A DNA stretch of 53,001 bases from an uncultured Psychrobacter sp. (GCF_947500265.1 NZ_CANMRN010000013.1:1-53001); one strand, 5' to 3'; numbered from the stretch's first letter, positions 33,813 to 44,794 are shown. Program-made: numbers and translations. The notes: generated by a model not told the origin, from the sequence alone.

Positions 33813-36800
33813 TAGTCAGGCTGACCCCTTCACCTAGTAATTTTTGCATTTTATTAAGCAGCTCTTTTTCTTGGAATGGTTTACCCATATAGTCATTTAC
33901 ACCAATCTCTAAGGCACGCTCACGATGCTTTTCGCCAGTACGTGACGTTATCATAATAATTGGAATTTGCTTTAGACGATTGTTATGTCTGACTTGAGTG
34001 GCGACCTCGAAGCCGTCCATACGAGGCATTTCGATATCAAGCAATATCATGTCTGGTGTCATATCTTGCAATATTTCAATTGCGTCAATACCATCTTTAG
34101 CGACTGCCACATTGAACCCTTGGCGTTCTAAGAAACGTGAGGTTACTTTACGTACCGTCACTGAATCATCGACGACTAGAATGGTAGATTTAGACTCTAT
34201 ACGTCCTCTCTTAGCATCAGCAGCTTTCGTAATATTCTTGACCAATTGCGCATTACGCATAAGGGCAATCAAATCTAAGATGAGCATGACTGAGCCATCA
34301 CCCATGATAGTAGCAGCTGAAACCCCTGGAATATTTGATAACTGTTGGCCTAAAGGTTTGACAACAACTTCTATGCGCGAACCTGCAATCTGATCCACTT
34401 GCAAAGCAATATTCTGTCCGGTACGGTTTTTAATAATGATAAGCGGTAAGCTGGTATTGGTATTTACCACCAACTCATTCAACTTATTACCTGATAAAAT
34501 CTCATTTAGATAACGTACTCGATACTCAGTGTCTTCAAAATTCAATGTGGCATCATTTGATTGATAGTAGTCATAGAGCTTCTCTGGATTCACTCGAACC
34601 ACGCGCTCAATCTGTACCAATGGAATTGCATAGTAGCGATCTGCAGCACGAACAACCAACGCGTCAGACACGGCTACCGTTAATGGTAAGCGCATCGTAA
34701 AACTAGAGCCTTTACCCAACTCTGAAACGACGGATACTGAGCCACCTAGTTGACGAATCTCACTAATAACAACGTCCATACCAACGCCGCGTCCAGAAAT
34801 CTGAGTTACTTGCTTACTAGTACTCAATCCAGCGTTGAAAATATATTGCATAATATCAATGTCTGACAGACTATTATCGTCTGCATCAATTAGACCCTGA
34901 GAGATGGCTTTACTACGTACTGCTTCAACATCAATACCTTGACCATCATCTGTTAATTGAATGACGATTTCACTACCTTCACGACGGACCTCAAGGGTAA
35001 TACGGCCACTACGCTCTTTGCCTGACTTCAGACGGGTTGACGTGGTTTCAATACCATGGTCGACAGCATTACGTAACATATGCTCAAGCGGTGACGTAAT
35101 GCGCTCTAGGATGGTTCTATCCATCTCGTCATCAGCATTAACAATGGTCAGTTCAACAGACTTATTAAGCTCGTTAGCTGTTTGACGTACGATACGCTCA
35201 AGACGTGGTGTCAAGCGTGTAAATGGCACCATACGTGAATTCATCAAACCATCTTGCAGTTCAGTCTGGGTACGAGACAACTGTAGCAGTAGGCTTTCAC
35301 TATCACGTGTCTTTTCTAATAATGTATGGTTAATATCAACCAAATCTGAGGCCGACTCTGTTAAAGATTTAGACAGCTGATTCAAAGATGAGTATTGATC
35401 CATCTCTAGAGGGTCAAAGTCTTCATTATCGATGAGTTCCTCATCTATCTGAGACAAAATCTGTGCTTCTAGCTCGATTTCCATACGACGTAGCTGATCT
35501 GCCAAGCGTTGTACTGTCGTACCCATCTCTTCAATACTGTTTGTTAGACTACTGATACCCATATCGATACGAGCACGGTTAATCGCTGACTCACCAGACA
35601 AATTAATCATGTGCTCGATCAAACCACCTGAGATACGAATCATCTCATTGCTACTAGCGCTCTGATCTTCCTCATGAGTATCTCTAAGCATAGACGGCAT
35701 TTCACTGATATCTTTTGCAAGATACTGCGAATCTTGGTTTTCTTTGGCAATCAAGATTGCTTCACGCTGGGCTTGTAGAGACTCTTTAGGTATCGTTTTT
35801 AGGCTATCAGGGTTTCTACCAAATTGCTCCAACGCTTCAATTAACAGCGTAGGCGTCGGTGGATTAACATGTTGTTGAAGAATAAATACTGCATCAGCTA
35901 GCCAGTCATGACTTGCAACCAGCAACTCTAATATTTTTTTGGTGGCTGGACGTCGATTACTAACAAAATCCGTATAAACTGATTCCATTTCGTGAGCTAA
36001 GTCAGCAATACCAGAGGCAGTGACCATTCGTGCGCCACCTTTTATGGTATGCAAGTCACGTTGGAGCGCTTGTAACGCTGTGGTATTACTCGTGTCTTTT
36101 AAGAACAAGTGCAGATACTTATTACGATTGGTAAGCTCTTCTGCTTCTTCTAAAAATACCGCTAATATATCAGGATCAGGGAGTCCGTTAGCCCATGATT
36201 GTTTAATCATGCTATCCAGACTTAGGGTACTCACTGCCTCATTATCACTGTCAACAACATTGGCAGCAATGCTACGCTCTGTGGGTGCGAAATGATTTTT
36301 CGGTACTGGTATGACTAGATCGACTACCTCTGGTAACATTTTTTCTTTTTCAAGCTGGCGCAACTGTTCAATCAGCTCTGGAGTAAAGAAAGATTTCTTA
36401 TGACTCACAATATGCATCACTTGTAGTGACATCGTGTCTTGCACCATTTGCATGATTTCAAGCCACTGCGCGGTTGGCGCTCTTCGGTTCTCTACAAACG
36501 ACTCGTAGACGCTTTCTGCTTCGTGAGTCAAATCACCAATACTACGGATACCAGCCATCCGTGCACCACCTTTAATCGTGTGCAAATGACGCTGTAGAAC
36601 TTTTAGCGCATTGACATTGGTGATATCGGCACGCCATTTATTGAAGCTTTCATCTAGTGCAGTATCAAGCTCTTGTGCCTCTTCTAAAAATATCTCTAAT
36701 AGCTCGATATCAGTGTCAATCGTTTCAAACTGTAGCTCAGCTGCTGGAACAACTCTAACGGTGAAGCCAACGTCCTCGTTCTCATCCCTTTCTTGATAAA

Positions 36801-39800
36801 TACTCTGTAGCTCATCAATGACTTGTTTATCTATTTTTAAAGAAGTACTGCCAGCTAAGGCATCAAACAATCCAATCAGCTGAGCGTGACCTGCATGCAA
36901 TATCGCTTGAATGTCTGGATTTTGGGCTTTATCGATATGATTACTCAAATAACGATACGCATTACCCAGCTCATCTAAAATCGTGACGAATTTTGGAAAT
37001 GCTTGCGCCTTTTCCTTAAGAGAAGCTGTTTGAAAGACTTGCTGCTCTATATAGTCTTGAATATGCTCTATCTCAGCATGATTCAATGCATCATCTAATT
37101 CCCACTCAGCATCGAGCAACGTATCAATATTACTGTCTAATAACTCTTCTATCGTCGGTTTCCTATTTGTCATGACTGTAGTATCATTAGTTACGTATTG
37201 CTCACCAAGCATGGCTTGCAATGACGCTATATCATGCTGACTCTGCGACCCATCGTCCTCTATTGATATATCGTGCTGCTCTATATTTTGCTTATAGTTA
37301 TTTAGATAACCCTCTATTAATGTGGCTGACTGGGCCAATGCTGCTAGGTGCTGAGCATTCATGCCTATATCTTGTTGTTGTAATGACTCCAAGCTATGCT
37401 CGATGGTCGCACTGACTTCGCTGATAGCGGCTAAAGCACTAGAACCAGAAGCGCCGCGCAAAGTATGAAATGCGCGTACGATTTCATCTGTGATTTCTAT
37501 ATGATGCTGTTCTCTATTGTCTTGGACAAACTGTTCGATACAATCAAGCAGCTCTTCTGCTTCATCAATAAATATCTTACAAAATGCTTTTTCTTCTTCG
37601 GTTTGAGGGGTAAGGACAACTGATGCCTCTGCCATTTTTTCATTAACTGAATGAAAGGTCTGTAAAGTAGAATCTATTGCTTCATTACTATTGTCATCAT
37701 CAGCATTGCCAGTCTCAGCCGTATCAGACCATGGCGTTGTTTCTTCCATCTCATCTATAGAACTACTTACTGACTGTGCAAACAAAGCAGAATAACTAAA
37801 TCCATTACCCTGCTGCTTGCTATACGCATCAGCACACGCAATCCACACTGGAACTACAGCTGGATAGTCTTTAGTACCCTGTTCAAACGCTACAAGCATA
37901 TCAGGATAAGCTGCCAGTACATCTGTAATCAACTGACGCATATCAACTGAGATAGCGACACTCTTATCTAAAACACGGTTAAGCATGTTTTCTATAGACC
38001 ATGCCAGTTCCGCTGTATAGTTAGCGCCTACCATGCGGCCCGAACCTTTCAAGGTATGGAAACCACGACGAATATCTTTTAATCCCTCTAGATCGGTCGA
38101 ATTTTCCTGCCAGCTTTCATACAACGGCACAATTTCTGCCAATACTTCATTGGCCTCTTCTATAAATATCTCTTTGATATCAGGATCTGCATCGTCGGCA
38201 TCAGCTGGTAGTTGATCAGTCTCTCTAATAAAAGGTACAAGACTCTCTGGAATATCCAACGCAGATAGATATTCATTGATATTCGCTTCTTTGTTATTCG
38301 AGTTAGTGACTAACTCAGTACTATCGTTATTAGAATTGTTATCAGCATCATCAATTTCTAGTAGCGATTTTTCTAATTCTATATCATCTGACATAAACTC
38401 TTTAGGAGCAAGTTCAGCTAGCGTCAGTCCAGTGTTCACAGGCTGCTGACTCATAAGATTACTACTTTGTAAAATAGTAATAGCAGGATCAAAGCTTGGT
38501 GGTCGCTGAGCTGAAAAATCTGCTACTAATGCTGGTAGAATTTTTGTGGTATCAACTACTAGATTTACCACATCATCTGTTACTGGCAATGTTTTATCTA
38601 ATAAACGGTTGAGTAGGTTTTCGATTGACCATGCTATCTCGCTGATACTAAAGGCACCAACCATACGACCTGAGCCTTTTAGAGTGTGAAAACCTCTACG
38701 CACTTCAGTCAATGGTGTTAGGTCTTGTGAGTCTTGCGCCCAGATAGGAAGAAAATCTTCAAGATCAGTGATGATTTCAGTCACTTCTTCAATAAAGATA
38801 TCATGGACATCTTCATCTGTTTCAAAGTTATCAGGCTTCACGTGTTCACTAGCCTGCTTTAGTGCATCACTTTCAGTATTGTTGGACAGACTCGCATTAT
38901 CTTGTTCAACTACATTTGCATCGTCTATATTGATAACAGGGCTGATCTCACCACTATCATCGTAACGTACAACATTCGTCGCAGCTGACTCTTGAATGAG
39001 TACAGTCTCGTTAATCGTTTCTGGTGATACGATATCAGTATCAAGAAGCTGTGTTGCTCTGGCCGTATGTTCGTTCGCTAAAGTAAGCAGCTGCTGATCG
39101 AAAACCTGCTGTGCAAGATAATCAAGTAATAGCTCAATAGACGTTAAGCTCTCAGCCAACGCCTGCACCAAACTCCAGCTCGGGGTAGTAATATTACGAG
39201 TAGTTAACTGTGTAAATAGACTACCGATATCATCCATAGTATGACGAATTTCTGGCAATTCCATATCGTCGAAGGCTTGACCAATACTGGTAAAATCAGT
39301 AAACGCTGGCAATAACCCAATATCTTGATGTTGTATATAATCGTTGAAATTCTGTTTTATCTCTTCTACTGCAATTCGAAGCTCACGTAGACTATTATCG
39401 GTAGGAATGGGGTCATGCTTATCTTTTAATTCTTTCTCATTACTATTTATCACTTCAGGCACAGTAGCGAAAGAGGTCGCATCACCAATCTTAAGTGAAA
39501 TAGTTTGCTCAGTACTATAAATAGCGTTATATAACTCTTGCAGCTTGCGTTCAATTTGCCACTGCTCTTGCGCAAAACTTGTTTCTGATACGAGAGACTG
39601 TTTTAAATCTGCAAGGATTGATTCAACCTGAGACACATAGTAAGTCCAGCCTCGGTTTTTGAGCTGTTCTCTGATATGTTGTAAAGGAGCTACCAAAGTA
39701 GCTGGCTCATCTAGCTTGAAAATAAGCGCATCAAGCTGAGTTAATAATTGCGGTAAAAAACGAGACGCTGTCGTAGTACTTGGAGATACTTTATCCAAAA

Positions 39801-40677
39801 TAGACTGAGTACGTTTGCTACTGTGCGCTAGATAACTCAATTCGACATAGATTGCGGTAGTCAATCTTACAACTATAGTTGAAGGTACTCCATTTGACTG
39901 GGCACAAGATTCTATAACTTGATCAAGCTGACCTAATAATGGAGCATAACGCTCAGGAAGTGGTGTCTCGTTTTGGGCTAGATCGCTTAGCAGTAATTCG
40001 GTTAAATACCATAGTCTTTGTAAACCACTATCTTGTGTAGTCTGCCTGAGATACTGGCTAGCTTTTTCTAAGGTACTGAGTGCTGATGACTGATTTGTAT
40101 TAGTGATTAGTAATGCTTGTACTTGCTGACGCCATACGAGTAGCAACTGCTGACACTGTTCACTTGTCAAGCTAGCAGTAGCTTGTTCTGTCGGCACGGC
40201 GGCTTCAATACTATTGATAATATTTTCGTTATTCGCATGATCATTCGTGTATTCATACTGAATATCGCTAATGTTTATAGGAATGTCAGTTTCTATATTT
40301 CGTTGAGACAAGGTTTGGGTCAGCTCATCAATTGCTCTACTTATTAGACCTATATGATAGATTCCTGTACGCGCATACTGATTAATCTCTCGTTGTAATA
40401 ATCGATGAGAGAACTGACCTATACGACGCTCTTTAATAGAAAAATCGTCACAACTTTGTAATCCTGCGAGTTGACTCAACTTACTAGCAACACCCGCTAA
40501 TAAGGGAAGTTTAAGTATGATGAGCGCACCGCTAATCTGATGATAACTTGTTATCAGCTGTTCATGGTCGATGCTAGATTCACCTAATTGCCAACCGTCA
40601 GATATCTGTGTTAACTGCTGATTGAATAATGGTAGCAACCACTGAAACGTCACGATGTCATTGGGCTGGTTTTTCAT
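33802..40677 (-). CDS. chpA: Hybrid chemotaxis histidine kinase ChpA
   Basis: A 2291-residue cytoplasmic kinase, the hub of the Pil-Chp system controlling type IV pilus twitching and, in relatives, cAMP. Five Hpt phospho-histidines are visible: His664 and His874 (both HTLKGSGRM), His1071 (HTLRGASGS), His1366 and His1543 (both HTIKGGARM). The dimerisation/ATPase part follows, with N box LEHMLRNAVDHGIE (about residue 1868), DDGQGID and SGRGVGMDV, then a CheW-like domain and a C-terminal receiver with phospho-site Asp2214 (LLDIEMPRMDG). The first 650 residues resemble Hpt bundles without a recognisable His. P. aeruginosa ChpA is of similar size (2472 aa). Start ATG 40677 follows AGGA. Confidence 0.97.
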   Translation of the reverse strand: MKNQPNDIVTFQWLLPLFNQQLTQISDGWQLGESSIDHEQLITSYHQISGALIILKLPLLAGVASKLSQLAGLQSCDDFSIKERRIGQFSHRLLQREINQYARTGIYHIGLISRAIDELTQTLSQRNIETDIPINISDIQYEYTNDHANNENIINSIEAAVPTEQATASLTSEQCQQLLLVWRQQVQALLITNTNQSSALSTLEKASQYLRQTTQDSGLQRLWYLTELLLSDLAQNETPLPERYAPLLGQLDQVIESCAQSNGVPSTIVVRLTTAIYVELSYLAHSSKRTQSILDKVSPSTTTASRFLPQLLTQLDALIFKLDEPATLVAPLQHIREQLKNRGWTYYVSQVESILADLKQSLVSETSFAQEQWQIERKLQELYNAIYSTEQTISLKIGDATSFATVPEVINSNEKELKDKHDPIPTDNSLRELRIAVEEIKQNFNDYIQHQDIGLLPAFTDFTSIGQAFDDMELPEIRHTMDDIGSLFTQLTTRNITTPSWSLVQALAESLTSIELLLDYLAQQVFDQQLLTLANEHTARATQLLDTDIVSPETINETVLIQESAATNVVRYDDSGEISPVINIDDANVVEQDNASLSNNTESDALKQASEHVKPDNFETDEDVHDIFIEEVTEIITDLEDFLPIWAQDSQDLTPLTEVRRGFHTLKGSGRMVGAFSISEIAWSIENLLNRLLDKTLPVTDDVVNLVVDTTKILPALVADFSAQRPPSFDPAITILQSSNLMSQQPVNTGLTLAELAPKEFMSDDIELEKSLLEIDDADNNSNNDSTELVTNSNNKEANINEYLSALDIPESLVPFIRETDQLPADADDADPDIKEIFIEEANEVLAEIVPLYESWQENSTDLEGLKDIRRGFHTLKGSGRMVGANYTAELAWSIENMLNRVLDKSVAISVDMRQLITDVLAAYPDMLVAFEQGTKDYPAVVPVWIACADAYSKQQGNGFSYSALFAQSVSSSIDEMEETTPWSDTAETGNADDDNSNEAIDSTLQTFHSVNEKMAEASVVLTPQTEEEKAFCKIFIDEAEELLDCIEQFVQDNREQHHIEITDEIVRAFHTLRGASGSSALAAISEVSATIEHSLESLQQQDIGMNAQHLAALAQSATLIEGYLNNYKQNIEQHDISIEDDGSQSQHDIASLQAMLGEQYVTNDTTVMTNRKPTIEELLDSNIDTLLDAEWELDDALNHAEIEHIQDYIEQQVFQTASLKEKAQAFPKFVTILDELGNAYRYLSNHIDKAQNPDIQAILHAGHAQLIGLFDALAGSTSLKIDKQVIDELQSIYQERDENEDVGFTVRVVPAAELQFETIDTDIELLEIFLEEAQELDTALDESFNKWRADITNVNALKVLQRHLHTIKGGARMAGIRSIGDLTHEAESVYESFVENRRAPTAQWLEIMQMVQDTMSLQVMHIVSHKKSFFTPELIEQLRQLEKEKMLPEVVDLVIPVPKNHFAPTERSIAANVVDSDNEAVSTLSLDSMIKQSWANGLPDPDILAVFLEEAEELTNRNKYLHLFLKDTSNTTALQALQRDLHTIKGGARMVTASGIADLAHEMESVYTDFVSNRRPATKKILELLVASHDWLADAVFILQQHVNPPTPTLLIEALEQFGRNPDSLKTIPKESLQAQREAILIAKENQDSQYLAKDISEMPSMLRDTHEEDQSASSNEMIRISGGLIEHMINLSGESAINRARIDMGISSLTNSIEEMGTTVQRLADQLRRMEIELEAQILSQIDEELIDNEDFDPLEMDQYSSLNQLSKSLTESASDLVDINHTLLEKTRDSESLLLQLSRTQTELQDGLMNSRMVPFTRLTPRLERIVRQTANELNKSVELTIVNADDEMDRTILERITSPLEHMLRNAVDHGIETTSTRLKSGKERSGRITLEVRREGSEIVIQLTDDGQGIDVEAVRSKAISQGLIDADDNSLSDIDIMQYIFNAGLSTSKQVTQISGRGVGMDVVISEIRQLGGSVSVVSELGKGSSFTMRLPLTVAVSDALVVRAADRYYAIPLVQIERVVRVNPEKLYDYYQSNDATLNFEDTEYRVRYLNEILSGNKLNELVVNTNTSLPLIIIKNRTGQNIALQVDQIAGSRIEVVVKPLGQQLSNIPGVSAATIMGDGSVMLILDLIALMRNAQLVKNITKAADAKRGRIESKSTILVVDDSVTVRKVTSRFLERQGFNVAVAKDGIDAIEILQDMTPDMILLDIEMPRMDGFEVATQVRHNNRLKQIPIIMITSRTGEKHRERALEIGVNDYMGKPFQEKELLNKMQKLLGEGVSLTNEG

Positions 40678-40707
40678 AGGTTTATCCTAACTCGTCTATG
40701 CACTAAT

Positions 40708-41565
40708 TTAGGCACTAATTTTTTGCCACACATTAACCTGTGGGTGCGCAATACGGCGCATATTTGAAGGACGCCAGAACAACGCCTCACCTGGAGCCAA
40801 TATAATATATCCCTCTAACGCGCACTGCTCTGATAACCGTGCCAAAATATCACGCTGATCAAATTTACGAAAATATAGCAGCATGTTTTGACAAATAATC
40901 ACGTGCTGAAGATGCGTAGTGGGTGGTTTTTGTTCAATAATATTGTGTACAGAAAAATTGACATACGGCTGCAATACAGGTGCTACTTGCCAGTTTTCCT
41001 GCATATTATTAGCCGCTTCTGGTATGTCAGGTTTTAATCTGTTTGATGTACCTTTAGATGGAAGCGGCTGAACAAACGGCTGACACGATTGCGGGATTAA
41101 AGATTGCTGCCTGTTATCGTATTGCCCCAGTCGTGCGCTTTTAATAGCCTCTTCGCTGATGTCTGTCCCTAATATTGCATAGTCTTGACATTTCTGTGCA
41201 GCTAAGCTCATGGCCAGTGACCAAGCTTCTTGTCCACTTGCGCAGCCAACACTCCAAATACGAAACAAACTATCAATGTTGTCCGCTTTATGGTGCTGCA
41301 GTGCATACTCTGTGACAAAGTCGATAGAGGGTCTATGTCGAAAGAAGCGACTCTCATGAATGAGTACTTTGTCTAACAACTGCTGATGCAACCCATCATT
41401 TTTCGATAGTTGATACCATAATTGTTGAACACTCAATCCGTTCGACATCGCCGTACAATCGATTGCATTGGCCAGCCACTGTAGCTGTATGTCTGGCAGC
41501 ACAAATCCAGTCTCTTGCTCTATGTACTTCTGCCATCGCTGCACATCCAAACTGTCGACTTTCAT
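40708..41565 (-). CDS. pilK: CheR-type methyltransferase PilK
   Basis: A 285-residue chemoreceptor glutamate methyltransferase acting on PilJ with S-adenosylmethionine. The CheR pattern ESRFFRHRPSIDFV, then SVGCASGQEAWSLAMSL (SAM motif), LGTDISEEAIKSAR and CQNMLLYFRKFDQRDIL are all present. Start ATG 41565 is preferred to TTG 41580. It lies between pilJ and chpA on the minus strand, with 185 bases to pilJ and 30 to chpA, as in the P. aeruginosa pilGHIJK-chp order. Confidence 0.95.
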   Translation of the reverse strand: MKVDSLDVQRWQKYIEQETGFVLPDIQLQWLANAIDCTAMSNGLSVQQLWYQLSKNDGLHQQLLDKVLIHESRFFRHRPSIDFVTEYALQHHKADNIDSLFRIWSVGCASGQEAWSLAMSLAAQKCQDYAILGTDISEEAIKSARLGQYDNRQQSLIPQSCQPFVQPLPSKGTSNRLKPDIPEAANNMQENWQVAPVLQPYVNFSVHNIIEQKPPTTHLQHVIICQNMLLYFRKFDQRDILARLSEQCALEGYIILAPGEALFWRPSNMRRIAHPQVNVWQKISA

Positions 41566-41750
41566 CAAAGTATTACCCAATGTCAGATCAACTGTATTAA
41601 GCAGATGGTTTAGCTTATTAACGCTATTTAAGCTAGAGAAATCACCTACTATGATTACGGCTTCTTCTTATCATTCTTGGTACAGCAACTTTATTCAATA
41701 TATAGAAAAATAAAATGCTATCAATCTTGCTCTAAAAGAATAACTAATCA

Positions 41751-43166
41751 CTAAACGCTTTCTTTCAATGCGCCTTCCGCATCCAACACTTCATAATCTA
41801 CTAGCTCGTCGTCGTTCGATACCTTAAAGCCCGTTACCGATTCCTGTAGTGCTGCTGCCATTTCACTTAGCTCACCAATAGAACGGGCTGTTGCCATCGT
41901 TCCAGAAGAAGTTTGTGAAGTAATATCTTGAATGATGTTCATGGTGTGAGAAATGTGACCAGCAGACTCAGCCTGTTGTAATGCAGCGTTTGAGATGTTT
42001 TGGATCAAGTCAGCCAAAGTGTTAGAAACGCTCTGTACCTCTTCTAGTGCTTCACCCGCATCTTTTGCTAAGCGTGCGCCGCGTACAACTTCAGAAGTTG
42101 TTGACTCCATCGACATAACCGCTTCATTGGTATCAGCCTGAATGGTTTTTACCAATGTTTCAATCTGCTTAGTAGCATTAGCTGAACGCTCAGCTAGACG
42201 CTGTACCTCATCAGCAACAACCGCGAAGCCTCGGCCCGCTTCCCCTGCCATAGATGCCTGAATAGCGGCGTTCAATGCCAAAACGTTGGTCTGGTCAGCA
42301 ATATCGTTAATTAGTCCAACGATATCACCAATCTCTTGCGAAGACTCACCAAGGCGCTTAATACGTTTTGACGTTTCTTGAATCTGATCACGAATAACGT
42401 TCATACCCTCAATAGAGCGCTGTACAACTTCTGCTCCATTGTGAGAAATAGCAACTGAACGCTGGGCAACCGTTGCAGATTCCGCAGCGTTGTTTGAAAC
42501 CTGATCAATTGAAACAGTCATCTCATTAATAGCGGCTGACACACCAGCAATCTCTTGTGCTTGGTGTTCAGAAGCTTCGGCCAGTTCAACAGCATTCATC
42601 TGCGTTTGATCCGAAGACTGTGAGACTCGGTCAGCAGTGCTGTTAATAACAAGTACCAACTGTCGTAATTGGTCAATTGCAAAGTTGACTGAATCAGCAA
42701 TCGCCCCTGTAAAATCTTCTGATACAGTCGCATTAACGGTCAAATCACCCTCTGCCAAATCACCCAACTCATCAAGCAGACGTAGAATAGCGATCTGGTT
42801 ACGTTCGTTTTCTTCTTGAATTTGACGCGCTCGTTCAGATTCAGCTTCTGCTTCTTGGCGACGACGCAAGGTTTCTTTTTCAATAAGCGATCGCTCTGAT
42901 CCACCACGGTTTTTCAGTAGCTGGTACAAAGCAAACAGAATCCCTAATGCGCCGATTGCAAATACAGCCGCTGGCAAGATAACGGATTGATTGAAACTAT
43001 CGAAATACTGACTTACCGATGATAGCGAGTTAACTAGCCAAATCAGACAAGCCAAACTTAATAGAACAAAAAATCCTAACAATAGCTTCCAAGTACTATC
43101 AGCGTCTTTGCCATCTGCTGATGTTTTGGCTATACCAGCTACAGGTTTTTTTATCACATCACTCAT
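41751..43166 (-). CDS. pilJ: Methyl-accepting chemotaxis protein PilJ, lacking a periplasmic sensor region
   Basis: A 471-residue receptor for the Pil-Chp kinase. Two hydrophobic helices lie close together (about residues 27-47 and 60-82) with only some 15 residues between, then a charged coiled coil, a HAMP-like region ([13 protein letters not shown]) and a long cytoplasmic signalling domain with the hairpin tip [20 protein letters not shown]. aeruginosa PilJ is about 680 residues with a large periplasmic part, which is absent here. The start ATG 43166 is chosen since GGA sits nine bases upstream; TTG 43184 is the alternative. Position between pilI and pilK fixes the identity. Confidence 0.93.
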   Translation of the reverse strand: MSDVIKKPVAGIAKTSADGKDADSTWKLLLGFFVLLSLACLIWLVNSLSSVSQYFDSFNQSVILPAAVFAIGALGILFALYQLLKNRGGSERSLIEKETLRRRQEAEAESERARQIQEENERNQIAILRLLDELGDLAEGDLTVNATVSEDFTGAIADSVNFAIDQLRQLVLVINSTADRVSQSSDQTQMNAVELAEASEHQAQEIAGVSAAINEMTVSIDQVSNNAAESATVAQRSVAISHNGAEVVQRSIEGMNVIRDQIQETSKRIKRLGESSQEIGDIVGLINDIADQTNVLALNAAIQASMAGEAGRGFAVVADEVQRLAERSANATKQIETLVKTIQADTNEAVMSMESTTSEVVRGARLAKDAGEALEEVQSVSNTLADLIQNISNAALQQAESAGHISHTMNIIQDITSQTSSGTMATARSIGELSEMAAALQESVTGFKVSNDDELVDYEVLDAEGALKESV

Positions 43167-43340
43167 CTTGCGTCTTCCTTTCAAACAGTCATCAAAGTCT
43201 AATTGTGGCTGACTTTGACAATCGTATTGTTATCTAAACAATGATTAGCAAAGCCTGTATAAATGCTGACATCGAACCCTATTATGTCAGTCGCTATTCT
43301 TCTATCGTTACTCAACAGACAGGTATTGTATAGTTAATAG

Positions 43341-43871
43341 CTATATCGCAGCATCTGAATACTGAGGATCCTGTGCGAGCAAACTTGGCATAAATACATA
43401 CCAGTCTTGGTCGTTTTTGAAAAACTTGCCATGGTTATAAGGCGCAAATGGCGACTCTGGATCTATAGCTTCTGGACGATACTGTTCTTGTATGAACTGT
43501 TCGATACCAAGTACTTGATCCACTAGCAGTCCTGAAAAGTTATTGTCATAATCAATGACAATAACTTTCCGTTGGCTCATTTGTGTCAAGCGACTAGGTA
43601 CTTGCAAAAAATGTGACAGATCCGTCAAAGGTAAGAGTCGCCCACGAATGTTAGCAATACCTAGCATCCATGGCTTTACTAGAGGTAGGCTAGTATATTC
43701 TGGCATAGATAATACCTCTGATACCTGACCCATAGGGGCAACTAAGCGCTGCCCACCAATTTCAAATACCACACCTTGCCAATCAAACTCTTGGCCACCG
43801 CGGCGACCGCCTTTGCGCGCGCGTGCCAAATCTGCTAAACGCAGAAGCTCGATAAATCCTCTAGAAGCCAC
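43341..43871 (-). CDS. pilI: CheW-like adaptor PilI
   Basis: A 176-residue CheW-family scaffold linking PilJ to ChpA. The core reads FEIGGQRLVAPMGQVSEVL, MLGIANIRGRLLPLTDLSHFL and VIDYDNNFSGLLVDQVLGIEQF, the normal CheW strands, with a basic N-terminal extension LARARKGGRRGG. GTG start at 43871, three bases after the pilH stop codon, with the ribosome site inside pilH, so the two are coupled. The gap to pilJ is 174 bases. Confidence 0.95.
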   Translation of the reverse strand: MASRGFIELLRLADLARARKGGRRGGQEFDWQGVVFEIGGQRLVAPMGQVSEVLSMPEYTSLPLVKPWMLGIANIRGRLLPLTDLSHFLQVPSRLTQMSQRKVIVIDYDNNFSGLLVDQVLGIEQFIQEQYRPEAIDPESPFAPYNHGKFFKNDQDWYVFMPSLLAQDPQYSDAAI

Positions 43872-43874
43872 AAG

Positions 43875-44237
43875 TTACTCCATCACTTTGCGAATCATAT
43901 TGACCAATCCACTTTCATCAACTGGTTTGTTCATATATTCTTTAGCGCCTTGACGCTTGCCCCAAACTCTATCTGTTTCTTGGTTTTTGGTACTGATCAT
44001 AATGACAGGGATATGAGCAGTGGTTTTACCGCGAGTAATCTTGCGGGTGGCCTGAAAACCATTCATTTCAGGCATGACCACATCCATCAAAATCACATCT
44101 GGTAAATGTTCAGCTGCCATCTGGCAACCTTGCTCACCATTGGTCGCTTCCAACACTTGAAAGTTATTTTTGGCAAGCATATCGCGAAATTTCGCCATTT
44201 CTGATGGCGAGTCGTCAATGACTAAAACGGTAGTCAT
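43875..44237 (-). CDS. pilH: Single-domain response regulator PilH
   Basis: A 120-residue receiver domain without an output domain. Acidic pocket Asp8/Asp9 (VIDDSP), phospho-site Asp52 in ILMDVVMPEMNGFQ, the Thr/Ser switch in VIMISTKNQ and Lys in YMNKPVDE. In Pseudomonas PilH is the second regulator of twitching, opposing PilG. ATG 44237 follows AGGAA. It is coupled to pilI and separated from pilG by 179 bases. Confidence 0.94.
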   Translation of the reverse strand: MTTVLVIDDSPSEMAKFRDMLAKNNFQVLEATNGEQGCQMAAEHLPDVILMDVVMPEMNGFQATRKITRGKTTAHIPVIMISTKNQETDRVWGKRQGAKEYMNKPVDESGLVNMIRKVME

Positions 44238-44416
44238 AGGAGGTTCCTTTATGTTCTAAAATATCTATGAAGATATATTGATATATGGTTCAGATAAAAT
44301 GATTAAAAATAGCACTTATAAATCTACTGGTAGCCATTCTTTAATCATGATTACTCAGTATTGAATAATCTGGAGCGATAATATCAATCACTCCCTGTAA
44401 GTCTATATTTATTCGA

Positions 44417-44794
44417 TTAACGGTACTGATTAATGGCATCAAAAAGCTCATCTTTACTAAATGGCTTAGTCAGATATTCATCAGAGCCAACAATACGACC
44501 ACGTGCCTTATCAAATAGACCATCTTTAGATGACAACATGATTACAGGTTTATCAGCATAATCGGGGTTGTTTTTTATCAGCGCACAAGTCTGATATCCA
44601 TCTAGACGTGGCATCATAATGTCGACAAAAATAATATCTGGATTGTTATCTACAATCTTTGCTAACGCATCAAAACCATCGATAGCGGTCACTACTTCAC
44701 AGCCCGCTTTTTGTAATAAAGTTTCTGCAGTACGGCGAATGGTTTTTGAATCATCAATTACCATTACTTTTAAACCTTCAAAATTATTTTCCAT
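44417..44794 (-). CDS. pilG: Single-domain response regulator PilG
   Basis: A 125-residue receiver domain, the first gene of the operon. Asp14/Asp15 (VIDDSK), phospho-site Asp58 in IIFVDIMMPRLDGYQT, switch residue in VIMLSSKDG and Lys in YLTKPFSKDE. In relatives PilG promotes pilus extension and signals to the adenylate cyclase. ATG 44794 is preferred because AGGA is then spaced eight bases away; ATG 44800 is only two bases from it. The operon promoter must lie in the long gap upstream. Confidence 0.94.
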   Translation of the reverse strand: MENNFEGLKVMVIDDSKTIRRTAETLLQKAGCEVVTAIDGFDALAKIVDNNPDIIFVDIMMPRLDGYQTCALIKNNPDYADKPVIMLSSKDGLFDKARGRIVGSDEYLTKPFSKDELFDAINQYR

